NCBI GenBank assembly: GCA_003154115.1 | Contig: PMCF01000433.1 | Coordinates: 54,787-118,786, forward strand | Origin: Anaerolineae bacterium | Lineage (GTDB): Bacteria > Chloroflexota > Anaerolineae > Fen-1058 | Direction of reading: 5' to 3' | Length of the DNA: 64,000 nucleotides | Part shown: positions 29,442-38,332 of the stretch, one piece after another | Layout: each line of letters opens with the position of its first letter | How positions within the stretch are numbered: position 1 is the first letter of the stretch | The notes under the pieces: generated by a model | The model's database searches: none | Told to the model about the DNA's origin: nothing | Seen by the model: only the letters and a program-made list of their open reading frames with translations | Position numbers and translations under genes: made by a program

Positions 29442-30337
29442 ACTTGCAGGACAGTCGGTTGATGCAAATTAGGGCAAATTTAGATCGGGACCTTCGCCTT
29501 CTGGCAGAATACGAATCAAACTTGAGATTGACCTCTGATCCCAAGGAGCGCATGAAGTGTCAGAGCGAGATCGAGCAATTGAAAAGCTCAATTGCTCTAA
29601 GCAAGTCTGAGCAGCAAGAGCTATCTTCCCCTCCTGAAATTTCCAGAATTACCAACATACCCAAGTTAGCCCGCCTGATCGTAACGCGCGATGGTCGACA
29701 AATGGTGCTAATTCCAGCCGGACGGTTCCTGAGTGGCGCACAAAAAAACGAAAGAGAATTACATGCTTTCTACATTGACCGGTATCCTGTGACAAAAGGT
29801 GATTACCTCCACTTTTTGGAGTCGACCGATCGGCCTGTACCTGGCCACTGGCCAGACGTAACATTGCCACAAGGCCGGGAGCGACATCCAATTATCAACC
29901 TGACTTGCTCTGAGGCCATGGCTTATGCTGAGTGGGTTGGCAAACGGCTGCCCACTGAAGATGAATGGGAAAAAGCTGCGCGAGGCCCGGATGGCAGGCT
30001 ATGGCCTTGGGGTAATCGGTTTGACGAGCGCTTGTGTGCGACAACCTGGCGGTTTGACTACGATCAGCGTGACACAACGATGGTGGGTGGTTTTTCACCA
30101 CAAGGAGATAGTGTTTACGGAGTTAGCGACGTAGGGCATATCTGGGAATGGACGGCCAGCTGGTTTGAGTCAGTTCGGTACAAAGTCGTCAGAGGTGGTC
30201 CATGGCGCGACACGAAAGAACCCCCTCTTGTTATTAATCGTAGCTTTGAAGATGATCGCGCGCATGATGTTGGCTTTCGTTGCGCGTGCAACGCCGACAG
30301 GATAGCCGACATACTTGCATCGGTCCTGATTGGATAG
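29438..30337 (+). CDS. SUMF1/FGE-sulfatase-fold protein with N-terminal helical adaptor-like segment
   Basis: VLIPAGRFLSGA...FYIDRYPVTKGDYLHFL...CSEAMAYAEWVGKRLPTEDEWEKAARGPDGRLWPWGN...GGFSPQGDSVYGVSDVGHIWEWTASW...VVRGGPWRD. ATGA overlap with the kinase. Confidence 0.92.
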   Translation: MNLQDSRLMQIRANLDRDLRLLAEYESNLRLTSDPKERMKCQSEIEQLKSSIALSKSEQQELSSPPEISRITNIPKLARLIVTRDGRQMVLIPAGRFLSGAQKNERELHAFYIDRYPVTKGDYLHFLESTDRPVPGHWPDVTLPQGRERHPIINLTCSEAMAYAEWVGKRLPTEDEWEKAARGPDGRLWPWGNRFDERLCATTWRFDYDQRDTTMVGGFSPQGDSVYGVSDVGHIWEWTASWFESVRYKVVRGGPWRDTKEPPLVINRSFEDDRAHDVGFRCACNADRIADILASVLIG

Positions 30338-30348
30338 GGAGTTGATCG

Positions 30349-31206
30349 ATGACCCGCAAAGAAACCCTTGAGCGTCACATCCGAGAATCGAGTTTGCTTG
30401 TAGGTGAGTATGAATCCAAGCAACAAACTTCTAACGACCCAAAAGAAAAACTGTCAGCTGGGCGTAGCATCTCTGAGCAGCGTGAACTCTTAGCCGGATA
30501 TTTGTCTGAGTATGCGTCTTTGTGCGCTGCACTGAATTCTGCGATGCCTGCCGATATTGCTGAGATAGGAGCAAGTCTTGGACATTCTTTAGGCCCGTCC
30601 TTGGATAAACAAATTCATCAGGGAGGTAGCAAAGTGAGCGACCGCGTCAAAATACTTGTGATATTTGCCAATCCAAAGGGAAGTGACCACTTGCGGTTGG
30701 ATGAAGAAGATCGCATTATACGTGAATGCTTGGAACGAGCCAAGCATCGCGAGTCCATGCATTATGAAATCCGGCATGCGGTACGAGTAAAGGACCTCCA
30801 GCGTATGTTACTGGAGGATGATTATCAGGTTGTCCATTTTTCCGGGCATGCAACTTCCTCTGGGAAACTTGCTTTAGAAGATGAGGACGGTAATCCAAAA
30901 TTAGTCGCGCCAGGTACGCTGGCGGCCCTTTTGTCCAATTTCAAGTCTATCGAGTGTGTGCTGCTTAACGCCTGTTATTCTGCACAGGCAGGCGGTCCAG
31001 TTTCTTTGGGCATTCCCTTCACAATTGGTATGGAAGGCCCAATTTCAGATGATGCGGCCAAGCACTTCACACGTGGCTTCTACGATGCACTTGGCGCCGG
31101 CAAAGGCTATCAATTTGCGTATAACATGGGCTGCAGCGCTATGGCGCTGGAAGGGTTTGCTGCAGAGGAACTCACTCCACAGTTTATGGAGAAGCAATCG
31201 ACTTAG
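30349..31206 (+). CDS. CHAT-domain (caspase-like) protein with N-terminal helical adaptor-like segment
   Basis: His motif VVHFSGHATSSG and Cys motif VLLNACYSAQ; N-terminal LLVGEYESKQQTSNDPKEKL matches the SUMF1 partner. Confidence 0.88.
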   Translation: MTRKETLERHIRESSLLVGEYESKQQTSNDPKEKLSAGRSISEQRELLAGYLSEYASLCAALNSAMPADIAEIGASLGHSLGPSLDKQIHQGGSKVSDRVKILVIFANPKGSDHLRLDEEDRIIRECLERAKHRESMHYEIRHAVRVKDLQRMLLEDDYQVVHFSGHATSSGKLALEDEDGNPKLVAPGTLAALLSNFKSIECVLLNACYSAQAGGPVSLGIPFTIGMEGPISDDAAKHFTRGFYDALGAGKGYQFAYNMGCSAMALEGFAAEELTPQFMEKQST

Positions 31207-31264
31207 CTTCCTGCGCAAAGCATCATGGCGATTCTAATTGTGGATAAGATTTGAAGGCGGACCT

Positions 31265-32347
31265 ATGCACATTCGACGCAAAATGTATGCAATCTCTGTG
31301 ACCCTGCTGTTATGGACAATACTGTTTTTTCAGCCAATAGCGGATTCCCGGTCTGAAACATTCGTCACCGGGCGTGTGCAAGTCCGCAAAGAAATACTGA
31401 CCTTGCGAGCCTACGATTGGAAATCGGCGCTCGTGCCGACTTCTGCGGATGATCCGATCTACCCCTACCCACGCCTCGACTTCGATAAAGTTGGCCCGGT
31501 CGCCGATATCACGACAACAGTCATCGTCCTTGAAAGCCCCGGCGTGCGCCTGACCATTGCGCCGGAATATGGCGGACGCATTCTGCGCTGGTACGACAAA
31601 CGCAATCAGCGTGAAGTGCTCTACGTCAACCCTGTGATTAAACCCACCCACTGGGGCTATCGCGGTTGGTGGCTGGCGACGGGCGGCATCGAATGGGCCT
31701 TTCCCACCAACGAGCACGGCCTGAATGAATGGCGGCCTTGGAAATATCGGACGTACAGCGGTGGCAATTATGCGGCGGTGGTCGTTTCAGATCATGAAGA
31801 TCGCACTGGCCTGGATGTGTCCGTCACAATCACCCTGTATGCGAATGACCAGATTGTCATTACGCCGCGCATCGCGAATAAGACCCGCGCGACGCAAGCG
31901 TTCCAGTTCTGGATCAATGCCATGCTGCCCTACGCCCCCGACTGGCAATTTAATCTACCTGCTAAGATGGTGGAAGTTCATTCCACCGGTGATGAGAGCC
32001 TGCCAGGGCCGGGCCAAAAAATGACCTGGCCCACTTTCAATGGTCGCGACTTCTCGCACGCTGCGGAGTGGCAGCAATATCTGGGCGTCTTTGCCGCACC
32101 GACCTTGAGCGGCAAAGCCAGCGTCTTCAATCCGGCCACCGGCGCTAAAGTGACCCGTTCGTTTCCCGCACCGATCGCGCGCGGCGTTAAACTCTTCCTG
32201 CTGGGCGACCTGCCTGCTGACCTGTATACGGATGGTGACAGCCGGTACTATGAACTGTGGGGCGGTTATACGCGCACCTTCGACGAAAACGCCACGCTTA
32301 AACCCGGTCGCAGTGTGACCTGGATTGAATACTGGTCTTCACGCTAA
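31265..32347 (+). CDS. Secreted DUF5107/mutarotase-like protein
   Basis: Signal-peptide-like start; VRLTIAPEYGGRILRWYDKRNQREVLYVNP, GGIEWAFPTNEHG. Confidence 0.7.
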   Translation: MHIRRKMYAISVTLLLWTILFFQPIADSRSETFVTGRVQVRKEILTLRAYDWKSALVPTSADDPIYPYPRLDFDKVGPVADITTTVIVLESPGVRLTIAPEYGGRILRWYDKRNQREVLYVNPVIKPTHWGYRGWWLATGGIEWAFPTNEHGLNEWRPWKYRTYSGGNYAAVVVSDHEDRTGLDVSVTITLYANDQIVITPRIANKTRATQAFQFWINAMLPYAPDWQFNLPAKMVEVHSTGDESLPGPGQKMTWPTFNGRDFSHAAEWQQYLGVFAAPTLSGKASVFNPATGAKVTRSFPAPIARGVKLFLLGDLPADLYTDGDSRYYELWGGYTRTFDENATLKPGRSVTWIEYWSSR

Positions 32348-32360
32348 AGAGTCACTTCCT

Positions 32361-34295
32361 ATGTTAATGCCCGACACGTTGCTGCAAAGTCGTTATCGCA
32401 TCCTCCGGCAGATCGGCGGCGGCGGAATGGGCGTGGTCTATCTCGCTCAGGATGAGCACCTGGCCGGGTTGCCCTGGGCGATTAAAGAGCTGTCGCCTAA
32501 TCAGCAGGCCCCAGCTGATCGGGCCTGGGCCATTGCGGCGTTTCAGCAAGAGGCTCGTCTTTTAGCGAATTTGCAGCATCCCGGCCTGGTCCACGTCACC
32601 GATTATTTCTCCGAATACGGCAACTGGTACCTGGTGATGGACTTTGTGTCAGGGCGAACTTTGGAGGCATGGCTAACCCAACTGCCCACTGGCCTTCCCA
32701 TCCCCATCGCTCTGAACTATATCAACCAGTTGTGCGCCGTGCTGGAGTACCTGCACAGCCAGGTGCCGCCCGTGATCTTTCGCGATTTGAAGCCGGGCAA
32801 CGTGATGGTGGCCGACAACGGCGAAATCAAACTAATTGACTTCGGGATTGCGCGTTTTTTCAAACCGGGCCAGACCCACAACACGGTCGACCTGGGAACA
32901 CCGGGTTATGCGTCGCCAGAACATGACAGCCGCGGGCAAACTGATCCACGATCAGACATCTATAGTTTGGGCGTGTTGTTCCATCAATTGGTTACCGGCT
33001 ATGATCCGGTCAGTGCGCCCGTACCGTTTCAACTGCCCCCAGTGCGCAGTCTTAATCCGCAGGCGCCGGACTTGGTGGTTGCGGCGATTCAACGCGCGAC
33101 ACAACGGCGGCCTGAACAACGATTTCAGAGTATTGCCGAGTTTCGTCAGGCGCTCTTTACGCCGATACCCGCGCCGCCGGCCCCCGGCCGCCGGCCCCCT
33201 CCACTACCTGCGCAGCGCGCCAACCGCCCGACCGCAAAGTGGGGACCGATCGGGGTGGCGGTCCTCATCGGGTTGATGCTGATCGGCGCGCTGGCGTTCA
33301 CCGCCTTCCCTAAACCGCAACCCACACCGACCGCAGCCCCGTCAACGCTTGGCCCTGGTTTGACACGATCACCATCCACCGTGCCCCCATCGGCGGCACC
33401 GCCTTCTGCCAGGCCCCCATCCGTCGCACCGCCATCGCCTTCTATCCCGACTGACTTGCCGCCTGATCCGAATGCGCCTCGGCGGATTGTTTTTGCGCGC
33501 GGTGAAGTAGGCTGTTCGACGATTGTCGCGTTTGATCTGGACACTCGGGTCGAGACGACTTATCGGGGCTATGACAATAGCATCGAACCCACATGGTCGC
33601 CCGACGGCAGCCAGTTTGTCGCCAGTTCGGGTTCATGCGCCAATGGCGACCAAGCGTTGTTTGTCTTTACGCTGGCCAACGGGCGATCTGTCCCGATCGT
33701 CCAAGACGGCAACACGATCGATCCCGATTGGGGCCGAGATGATCGCATCTATTTTGTGAAGGGCACCACCCAAACGGGCGGTCGCATTTACTCGGTTCGG
33801 CCTGACGGCAGCGATGAACGCGCAACGGGTCTCAGTGGGCGGCAGCCCGCATTGTCGGCCGATGGCCGCTATCTCACCTACATGAAGCAAGCCGGTACTG
33901 TCTGGCGCGCCTATGTGGCGGTGACGCGCGGCGATGGCACCTTCGCCAATTCAGAGCAACTGCCTTTCCCGAGCTCGATAGCCGGGGGCGTTCATGCCCG
34001 CATGCCGCACTGGCTGGGCGACAGTAACCGTGTGTTGTTCAACGTGACGGATAAAAATTTCAACACGATTGCCCTGGACACTTTCGACCTGGACACGCGC
34101 CAAAATACTGTGTGGGACGGTGTCAGCCCCAACGGCCAGCATTTCGCGCGACCGGCTTGTGGGCAAAATCATTGGTGTGTGGCGAATGAAGTCAATGGCG
34201 GCATGTGGCTGTTGCGCGAAGACGGCGGCAATTTCACAGTCGAACGGCAACTGACGGCGAATGTGCAGGACTGGGGCGCAGATATTTATCCGTAG
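32361..34295 (+). CDS. Membrane Ser/Thr kinase with C-terminal TolB/PD40-like propeller
   Basis: QIGGGGMGVVYLAQD, WAIKEL, IFRDLKPGNVMV, LIDFGIARFF, TM, then repeats EPTWSPDGSQFVASS, DPDWGRDDRIYFV, QPALSADGRYLTYM. Confidence 0.9.
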   Translation: MLMPDTLLQSRYRILRQIGGGGMGVVYLAQDEHLAGLPWAIKELSPNQQAPADRAWAIAAFQQEARLLANLQHPGLVHVTDYFSEYGNWYLVMDFVSGRTLEAWLTQLPTGLPIPIALNYINQLCAVLEYLHSQVPPVIFRDLKPGNVMVADNGEIKLIDFGIARFFKPGQTHNTVDLGTPGYASPEHDSRGQTDPRSDIYSLGVLFHQLVTGYDPVSAPVPFQLPPVRSLNPQAPDLVVAAIQRATQRRPEQRFQSIAEFRQALFTPIPAPPAPGRRPPPLPAQRANRPTAKWGPIGVAVLIGLMLIGALAFTAFPKPQPTPTAAPSTLGPGLTRSPSTVPPSAAPPSARPPSVAPPSPSIPTDLPPDPNAPRRIVFARGEVGCSTIVAFDLDTRVETTYRGYDNSIEPTWSPDGSQFVASSGSCANGDQALFVFTLANGRSVPIVQDGNTIDPDWGRDDRIYFVKGTTQTGGRIYSVRPDGSDERATGLSGRQPALSADGRYLTYMKQAGTVWRAYVAVTRGDGTFANSEQLPFPSSIAGGVHARMPHWLGDSNRVLFNVTDKNFNTIALDTFDLDTRQNTVWDGVSPNGQHFARPACGQNHWCVANEVNGGMWLLREDGGNFTVERQLTANVQDWGADIYP

Positions 34296-34303
34296 AACTG
34301 ATC

Positions 34304-34389
34304 TGAAAATGCTCGCAGTCCTCGTCCCCGAGGGTGTCCCTCTGCGAGGGTGTTTCCCGGGAACGGCGCGCGAGCGCGGAGCGTTTTCA
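34304..34389. repeat. Intergenic imperfect palindrome between kinase genes
   Basis: TGAAAATGCTC (34304-34314) vs GAGCGTTTTCA (34379-34389), GC-rich interior. Confidence 0.45.
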
Positions 34390-34466
34390 TCATCGACGTG
34401 AAGGTGAAACGTGTTCACTCCAATCGATCCCAAGTCAGCGCCCATGAACAACCGGAGCAATCGAGC

Positions 34467-36302
34467 ATGTTAGTCTCTGGCACAATCTTACAGAGCCGCT
34501 ACTGTATCTTGCGCGAGATAGGCACGGGCGGCATGGGGATGGTTTATTTGGCTGAAGATATCCATTTAAACGGTTATCGCTGCGCCATCAAGGAAATGTC
34601 CCCCAGCCAGGTGCCGCCGCAGGATCGCAACTGGGCCATTAGCGCTTTCAAGCAGGAAGCCCACATGCTGTCAACGCTTAACCATCCCGGCATCGTCCGT
34701 GTCTCGGATTACTTTGCCGAAAATAGCAATTGGTATCTAGTGATGGAATACATCGAAGGGCAGACGCTGGAAACCTACCTAGGCCGGCAGGGCTTGCCCA
34801 CGCAGCTGGCCGTCAGTTATATGGATCAGCTCTGTGCAGTGCTGGACTACCTGCACCGCCAGAATCCGCCAGTGATTTTCCGCGACCTGAAACCCGGCAA
34901 CATCATGGTCAAACCGACGGGCGAGATCAAGCTCATCGATTTTGGCATCGCCCGGTTCTTCAAGCCGGGGCAAACTCACAACACGGTGAATCTGGGCACA
35001 CCGGGGTATGCCTCACCGGAACATGGCAGCGGGCAGACTGACAATCGTTCAGACATTTACAGTCTGGGCGTACTTCTCTTGCAGTTGGTGACGGGTTACG
35101 ATCCCACTCTGGCGCAAGTGCCTTACTTGCTGCCGCCCGCCCGCAGCTTAAACCCTCTGGCACCGCCGGTCATTGAAGATGCGGTCCGCCGCGCCACACA
35201 GATGACTCCGGCGCTGCGATTTCAGACCGTGGCAGATTTTCGACGGGCATTGCATCCTCCCGTGTCTCCAATCTCTGGTTCTTTGAACTTGCCGAAGCAG
35301 CGTCGCTTGATTATACTGATAGGATTAGTCCTAGTCGTTGTGGTAGGCGTATTTGGAGCCTATTCTAGTGCGCGATCTCCAGCCGCACTATCAACCATTC
35401 AGCCGCCCGCCAAAGCCTTGACCCCAACCCGAACACCATCTCCACTGCTGACGCCGTCAATGACACCCACACCAAAACCAATTGCAACAGCGACTTTCCA
35501 AGCGTCGTTGACGCCAGTTGTTACAATTGAAAGAGCTCAAATACCCGCTGGTGAGTTTAGAGCGGGTTCAACCCTCGCAGAAATTGACGGCCTCAAAGCT
35601 GAATTGTGTTTCGACTATTCGGCCTCACAGCAGAGATCATGTGATTCACAATGGTTTGCGGATGAGCTAGCCAACAATGGCACTTACTCATCGAGTAAAT
35701 TCGATATCGACAAATATGAAGTAACCAGCGAACAGTATCAGCAATGCGTTGCCCAGGGCGCGTGTCAACGTCCGAGCATGAACGGCAACAATCCGCGGCA
35801 TGGCTACTATGCGGATTCTCGTTACGATACTTACCCGGTTGTCTATGTGACTTGGACACAAGCGCGCACCTATTGCCAATGGGCGGGTGGTCGTCTTCCG
35901 ACGGGGCTTGAATGGGAGAAGGCAGCCCGTGGGCCGAGCGGCAATCGTTGGCCCTGGAGCAACACTAAGCCCACCACTGAAACTAACTTTCGCCATGCAG
36001 GCGATGCGAGTGCTGATGAGAAAGATACGGCTTTAAACGGCGGTAATGCTTGGCCAGTCACCTCCCTGGTGCAGGACATCAGTTACTATGGCGTGGCAGG
36101 CATGGCCGGCAATGTCATGGAGTGGGTCGATGGTATGTATGATTTGACGCGCCATGAAATTCGCGGTGGTTCATGGAATACGGGCATCTGGACCACTCGT
36201 GCAGCAAATCGCACGCCCGAATGGCCTGATAGTGCGTCGGGGCAGACCGGGCAAATGGCCTATTTTGATGTCGGCTTTCGGTGTGTTTACGATGTCCGTT
36301 GA
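34467..36302 (+). CDS. Membrane Ser/Thr kinase with C-terminal SUMF1/FGE domain
   Basis: EIGTGGMGMVYLAED, CAIKEM, IFRDLKPGNIMV, LIDFGIARFF, TM, then FDIDKYEVTSEQYQQCVAQGAC...CQWAGGRLPTGLEWEKAARGPSGNRWPWSN...GMAGNVMEWV...IRGGSW. Confidence 0.93.
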   Translation: MLVSGTILQSRYCILREIGTGGMGMVYLAEDIHLNGYRCAIKEMSPSQVPPQDRNWAISAFKQEAHMLSTLNHPGIVRVSDYFAENSNWYLVMEYIEGQTLETYLGRQGLPTQLAVSYMDQLCAVLDYLHRQNPPVIFRDLKPGNIMVKPTGEIKLIDFGIARFFKPGQTHNTVNLGTPGYASPEHGSGQTDNRSDIYSLGVLLLQLVTGYDPTLAQVPYLLPPARSLNPLAPPVIEDAVRRATQMTPALRFQTVADFRRALHPPVSPISGSLNLPKQRRLIILIGLVLVVVVGVFGAYSSARSPAALSTIQPPAKALTPTRTPSPLLTPSMTPTPKPIATATFQASLTPVVTIERAQIPAGEFRAGSTLAEIDGLKAELCFDYSASQQRSCDSQWFADELANNGTYSSSKFDIDKYEVTSEQYQQCVAQGACQRPSMNGNNPRHGYYADSRYDTYPVVYVTWTQARTYCQWAGGRLPTGLEWEKAARGPSGNRWPWSNTKPTTETNFRHAGDASADEKDTALNGGNAWPVTSLVQDISYYGVAGMAGNVMEWVDGMYDLTRHEIRGGSWNTGIWTTRAANRTPEWPDSASGQTGQMAYFDVGFRCVYDVR

Positions 36303-36317
36303 TTCTGGAGAGCACGC

Positions 36318-38303
36318 ATGACAACTCGCCCCGACCGTCCTTCCCCATCTAGGATCCGCGTGACTCACCGTCGCTCCGGGCTAACCCATTCACCGTGGCT
36401 GATCGCGATCTCGCTGCTGATGATCGTGCTCATTCTTACTGGTGCGTGGCTGTTTGTGGGGCGTTGGCCTGATCCAACTGAGCCGGCTTTGCCGGCGGCT
36501 GTGAAAGCGAAAGCGACCTCAACATCAACTAGGCCGCCTCTCGCGTCGCCTCCACTGGCAGTGATGACTATCGCTCCATCATTGTCCTCAGTTCCGCCAA
36601 CGAGCCTGGCATTGAACTCGATTGCATTGCCGACGCCATCGTGGCAACGCTTAAGTGTGCCCCCCGATGCAGAACTTCAAGCCGCTATTGCTGTGATGTC
36701 GCTTGAAGATAAGGTTGCACAGCTGCTCATTATCGGGTTTAATGGACAATCGGTAGGTGAATCACCAGAGTTGGAGTTGATGGTGGGTCAGCAGCATGTC
36801 GGCGGCGTGATCCTGTTGGAGCCTAATGCACACGATCCGGTTCAGATTAAACGTCTGACGACCGAGCTGCAAGCGCTGGCGACAACTTCGGGAGCGCGTA
36901 TTCCGCTTTTCATCTCTAGCAATCATGAAGGCGGCATCGTTGTGCGTATTTCCGATGGGGTAACCGGTTTCCCGGGCAATATGGCGGTGGCGGCCACCGG
37001 TCAGTTAGAGTATGCGAATGTAGCGGCCGCCTATGCCGCACAAGAACTACGCGCGATGGGCATCAACATGAATCTGGCCCCCGTGGTCGATGTTAACGAT
37101 AATCCGCTGAATCCCGTCATTGGTGCGCGATCGTTTGGGTCCACCCCGGTTCTGGTGGCTGAATATAGCCGCATGAGCGTGCGCGGCTCGCAAGACTTTG
37201 GCGTTATCGCCGTTGCAAAGCATTTTCCCGGGCACGGCAGTGTCGCGGTTGATTCGCATGGTGACTTGCCGGTAATCACTGACTCGCGTGATGATCTGGA
37301 ACGCCGTGCTCTGGGGCCTTTTAAGGCCGCAATTCAGCAAGGCGTCGCTGCCATCATGACGGCGCATATCGCCGTACCTGCCTTAGATGAAAGCGGACGC
37401 CCGGCCACCCTATCATCGCAGATTCTAACCGGACTATTGCGCCATGATTTGAAATTCGACGGCTTGATCATGACTGATTCGTTGGGTATGGGTGCCGTCT
37501 CGGCTGGGCGCGGACAACCCCAGGCCGCTGTTGAAGCGGTACAGGCTGGGGCTGACATCGTGCTGTCAACAGGCCCACTGGATGCAGAGTTGGGCATTAT
37601 TCGTGCGTTGGTCGCGGCGGTGAGAAGCGGCCAAATTCCGGTTGAACAGATCGATCAATCGGTATTGAGAGTTCTGCGCGTCAAGCATGCATTTGGCTTG
37701 TTTGATCAGCCTATCGTTGGAGATCTAAGCGCAGTCGGCTCGCCCGAGCATCAAGCTGCCGCTAATGAAATTGCGCGGCGATCGGTCACAGTGCTGCGTG
37801 ACAGTCAAAAATTGTTGCCGCTTGGCCCTTCTGTGAAACGGTTGTTGATTATCAGCCCGATCGATCTGCCACCCTCAACGGATGGCAACTCCACTCTGCT
37901 GGCCGAGTTGTTGCGTGCACAAGGTTATGAGGTCACGGAATTAAAGCTTGATCTGGATGCTGGTTCAAGCCGAGACGCTATCCGCGCGCAGGCGCGTGCT
38001 CAAGCCGCCGCCTACGATGCCGTCATCTTTGGCGAATGGGAACTGATCAAGCGTGAAATCAACACGCAAGACCACTGGCAAGCGCAGCTCATGTCGGAAT
38101 TGAGCACGCTCAATTCCAATTTCATAGTTATCGCGTGGCACAACCCTGCCGCGATATTGCGTAGCCCACCGCTGGCGGCTGTTTTGACCGACTATGGCGA
38201 CACGCGTGCTCAGGTCGCCGCCGTGGTCGAGGCGTTAACCGGCTCGCTCGTTCCAACGGGACGGTTACCCATGGATCTATCAACGACTCTGTCCCCGCCT
38301 TGA
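36318..38303 (+). CDS. Glycoside hydrolase family 3 (NagZ-like), N-terminal TM
   Basis: AVAKHFPGHGSVAVDSHGDLP, GVAAIMTAHIAVPALD, FDGLIMTDSLGMGAV; N-terminal TM. Confidence 0.88.
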   Translation: MTTRPDRPSPSRIRVTHRRSGLTHSPWLIAISLLMIVLILTGAWLFVGRWPDPTEPALPAAVKAKATSTSTRPPLASPPLAVMTIAPSLSSVPPTSLALNSIALPTPSWQRLSVPPDAELQAAIAVMSLEDKVAQLLIIGFNGQSVGESPELELMVGQQHVGGVILLEPNAHDPVQIKRLTTELQALATTSGARIPLFISSNHEGGIVVRISDGVTGFPGNMAVAATGQLEYANVAAAYAAQELRAMGINMNLAPVVDVNDNPLNPVIGARSFGSTPVLVAEYSRMSVRGSQDFGVIAVAKHFPGHGSVAVDSHGDLPVITDSRDDLERRALGPFKAAIQQGVAAIMTAHIAVPALDESGRPATLSSQILTGLLRHDLKFDGLIMTDSLGMGAVSAGRGQPQAAVEAVQAGADIVLSTGPLDAELGIIRALVAAVRSGQIPVEQIDQSVLRVLRVKHAFGLFDQPIVGDLSAVGSPEHQAAANEIARRSVTVLRDSQKLLPLGPSVKRLLIISPIDLPPSTDGNSTLLAELLRAQGYEVTELKLDLDAGSSRDAIRAQARAQAAAYDAVIFGEWELIKREINTQDHWQAQLMSELSTLNSNFIVIAWHNPAAILRSPPLAAVLTDYGDTRAQVAAVVEALTGSLVPTGRLPMDLSTTLSPP

Positions 38304-38332
38304 CGGCGGAGATTGCTGTGAGGTGAAATTCA

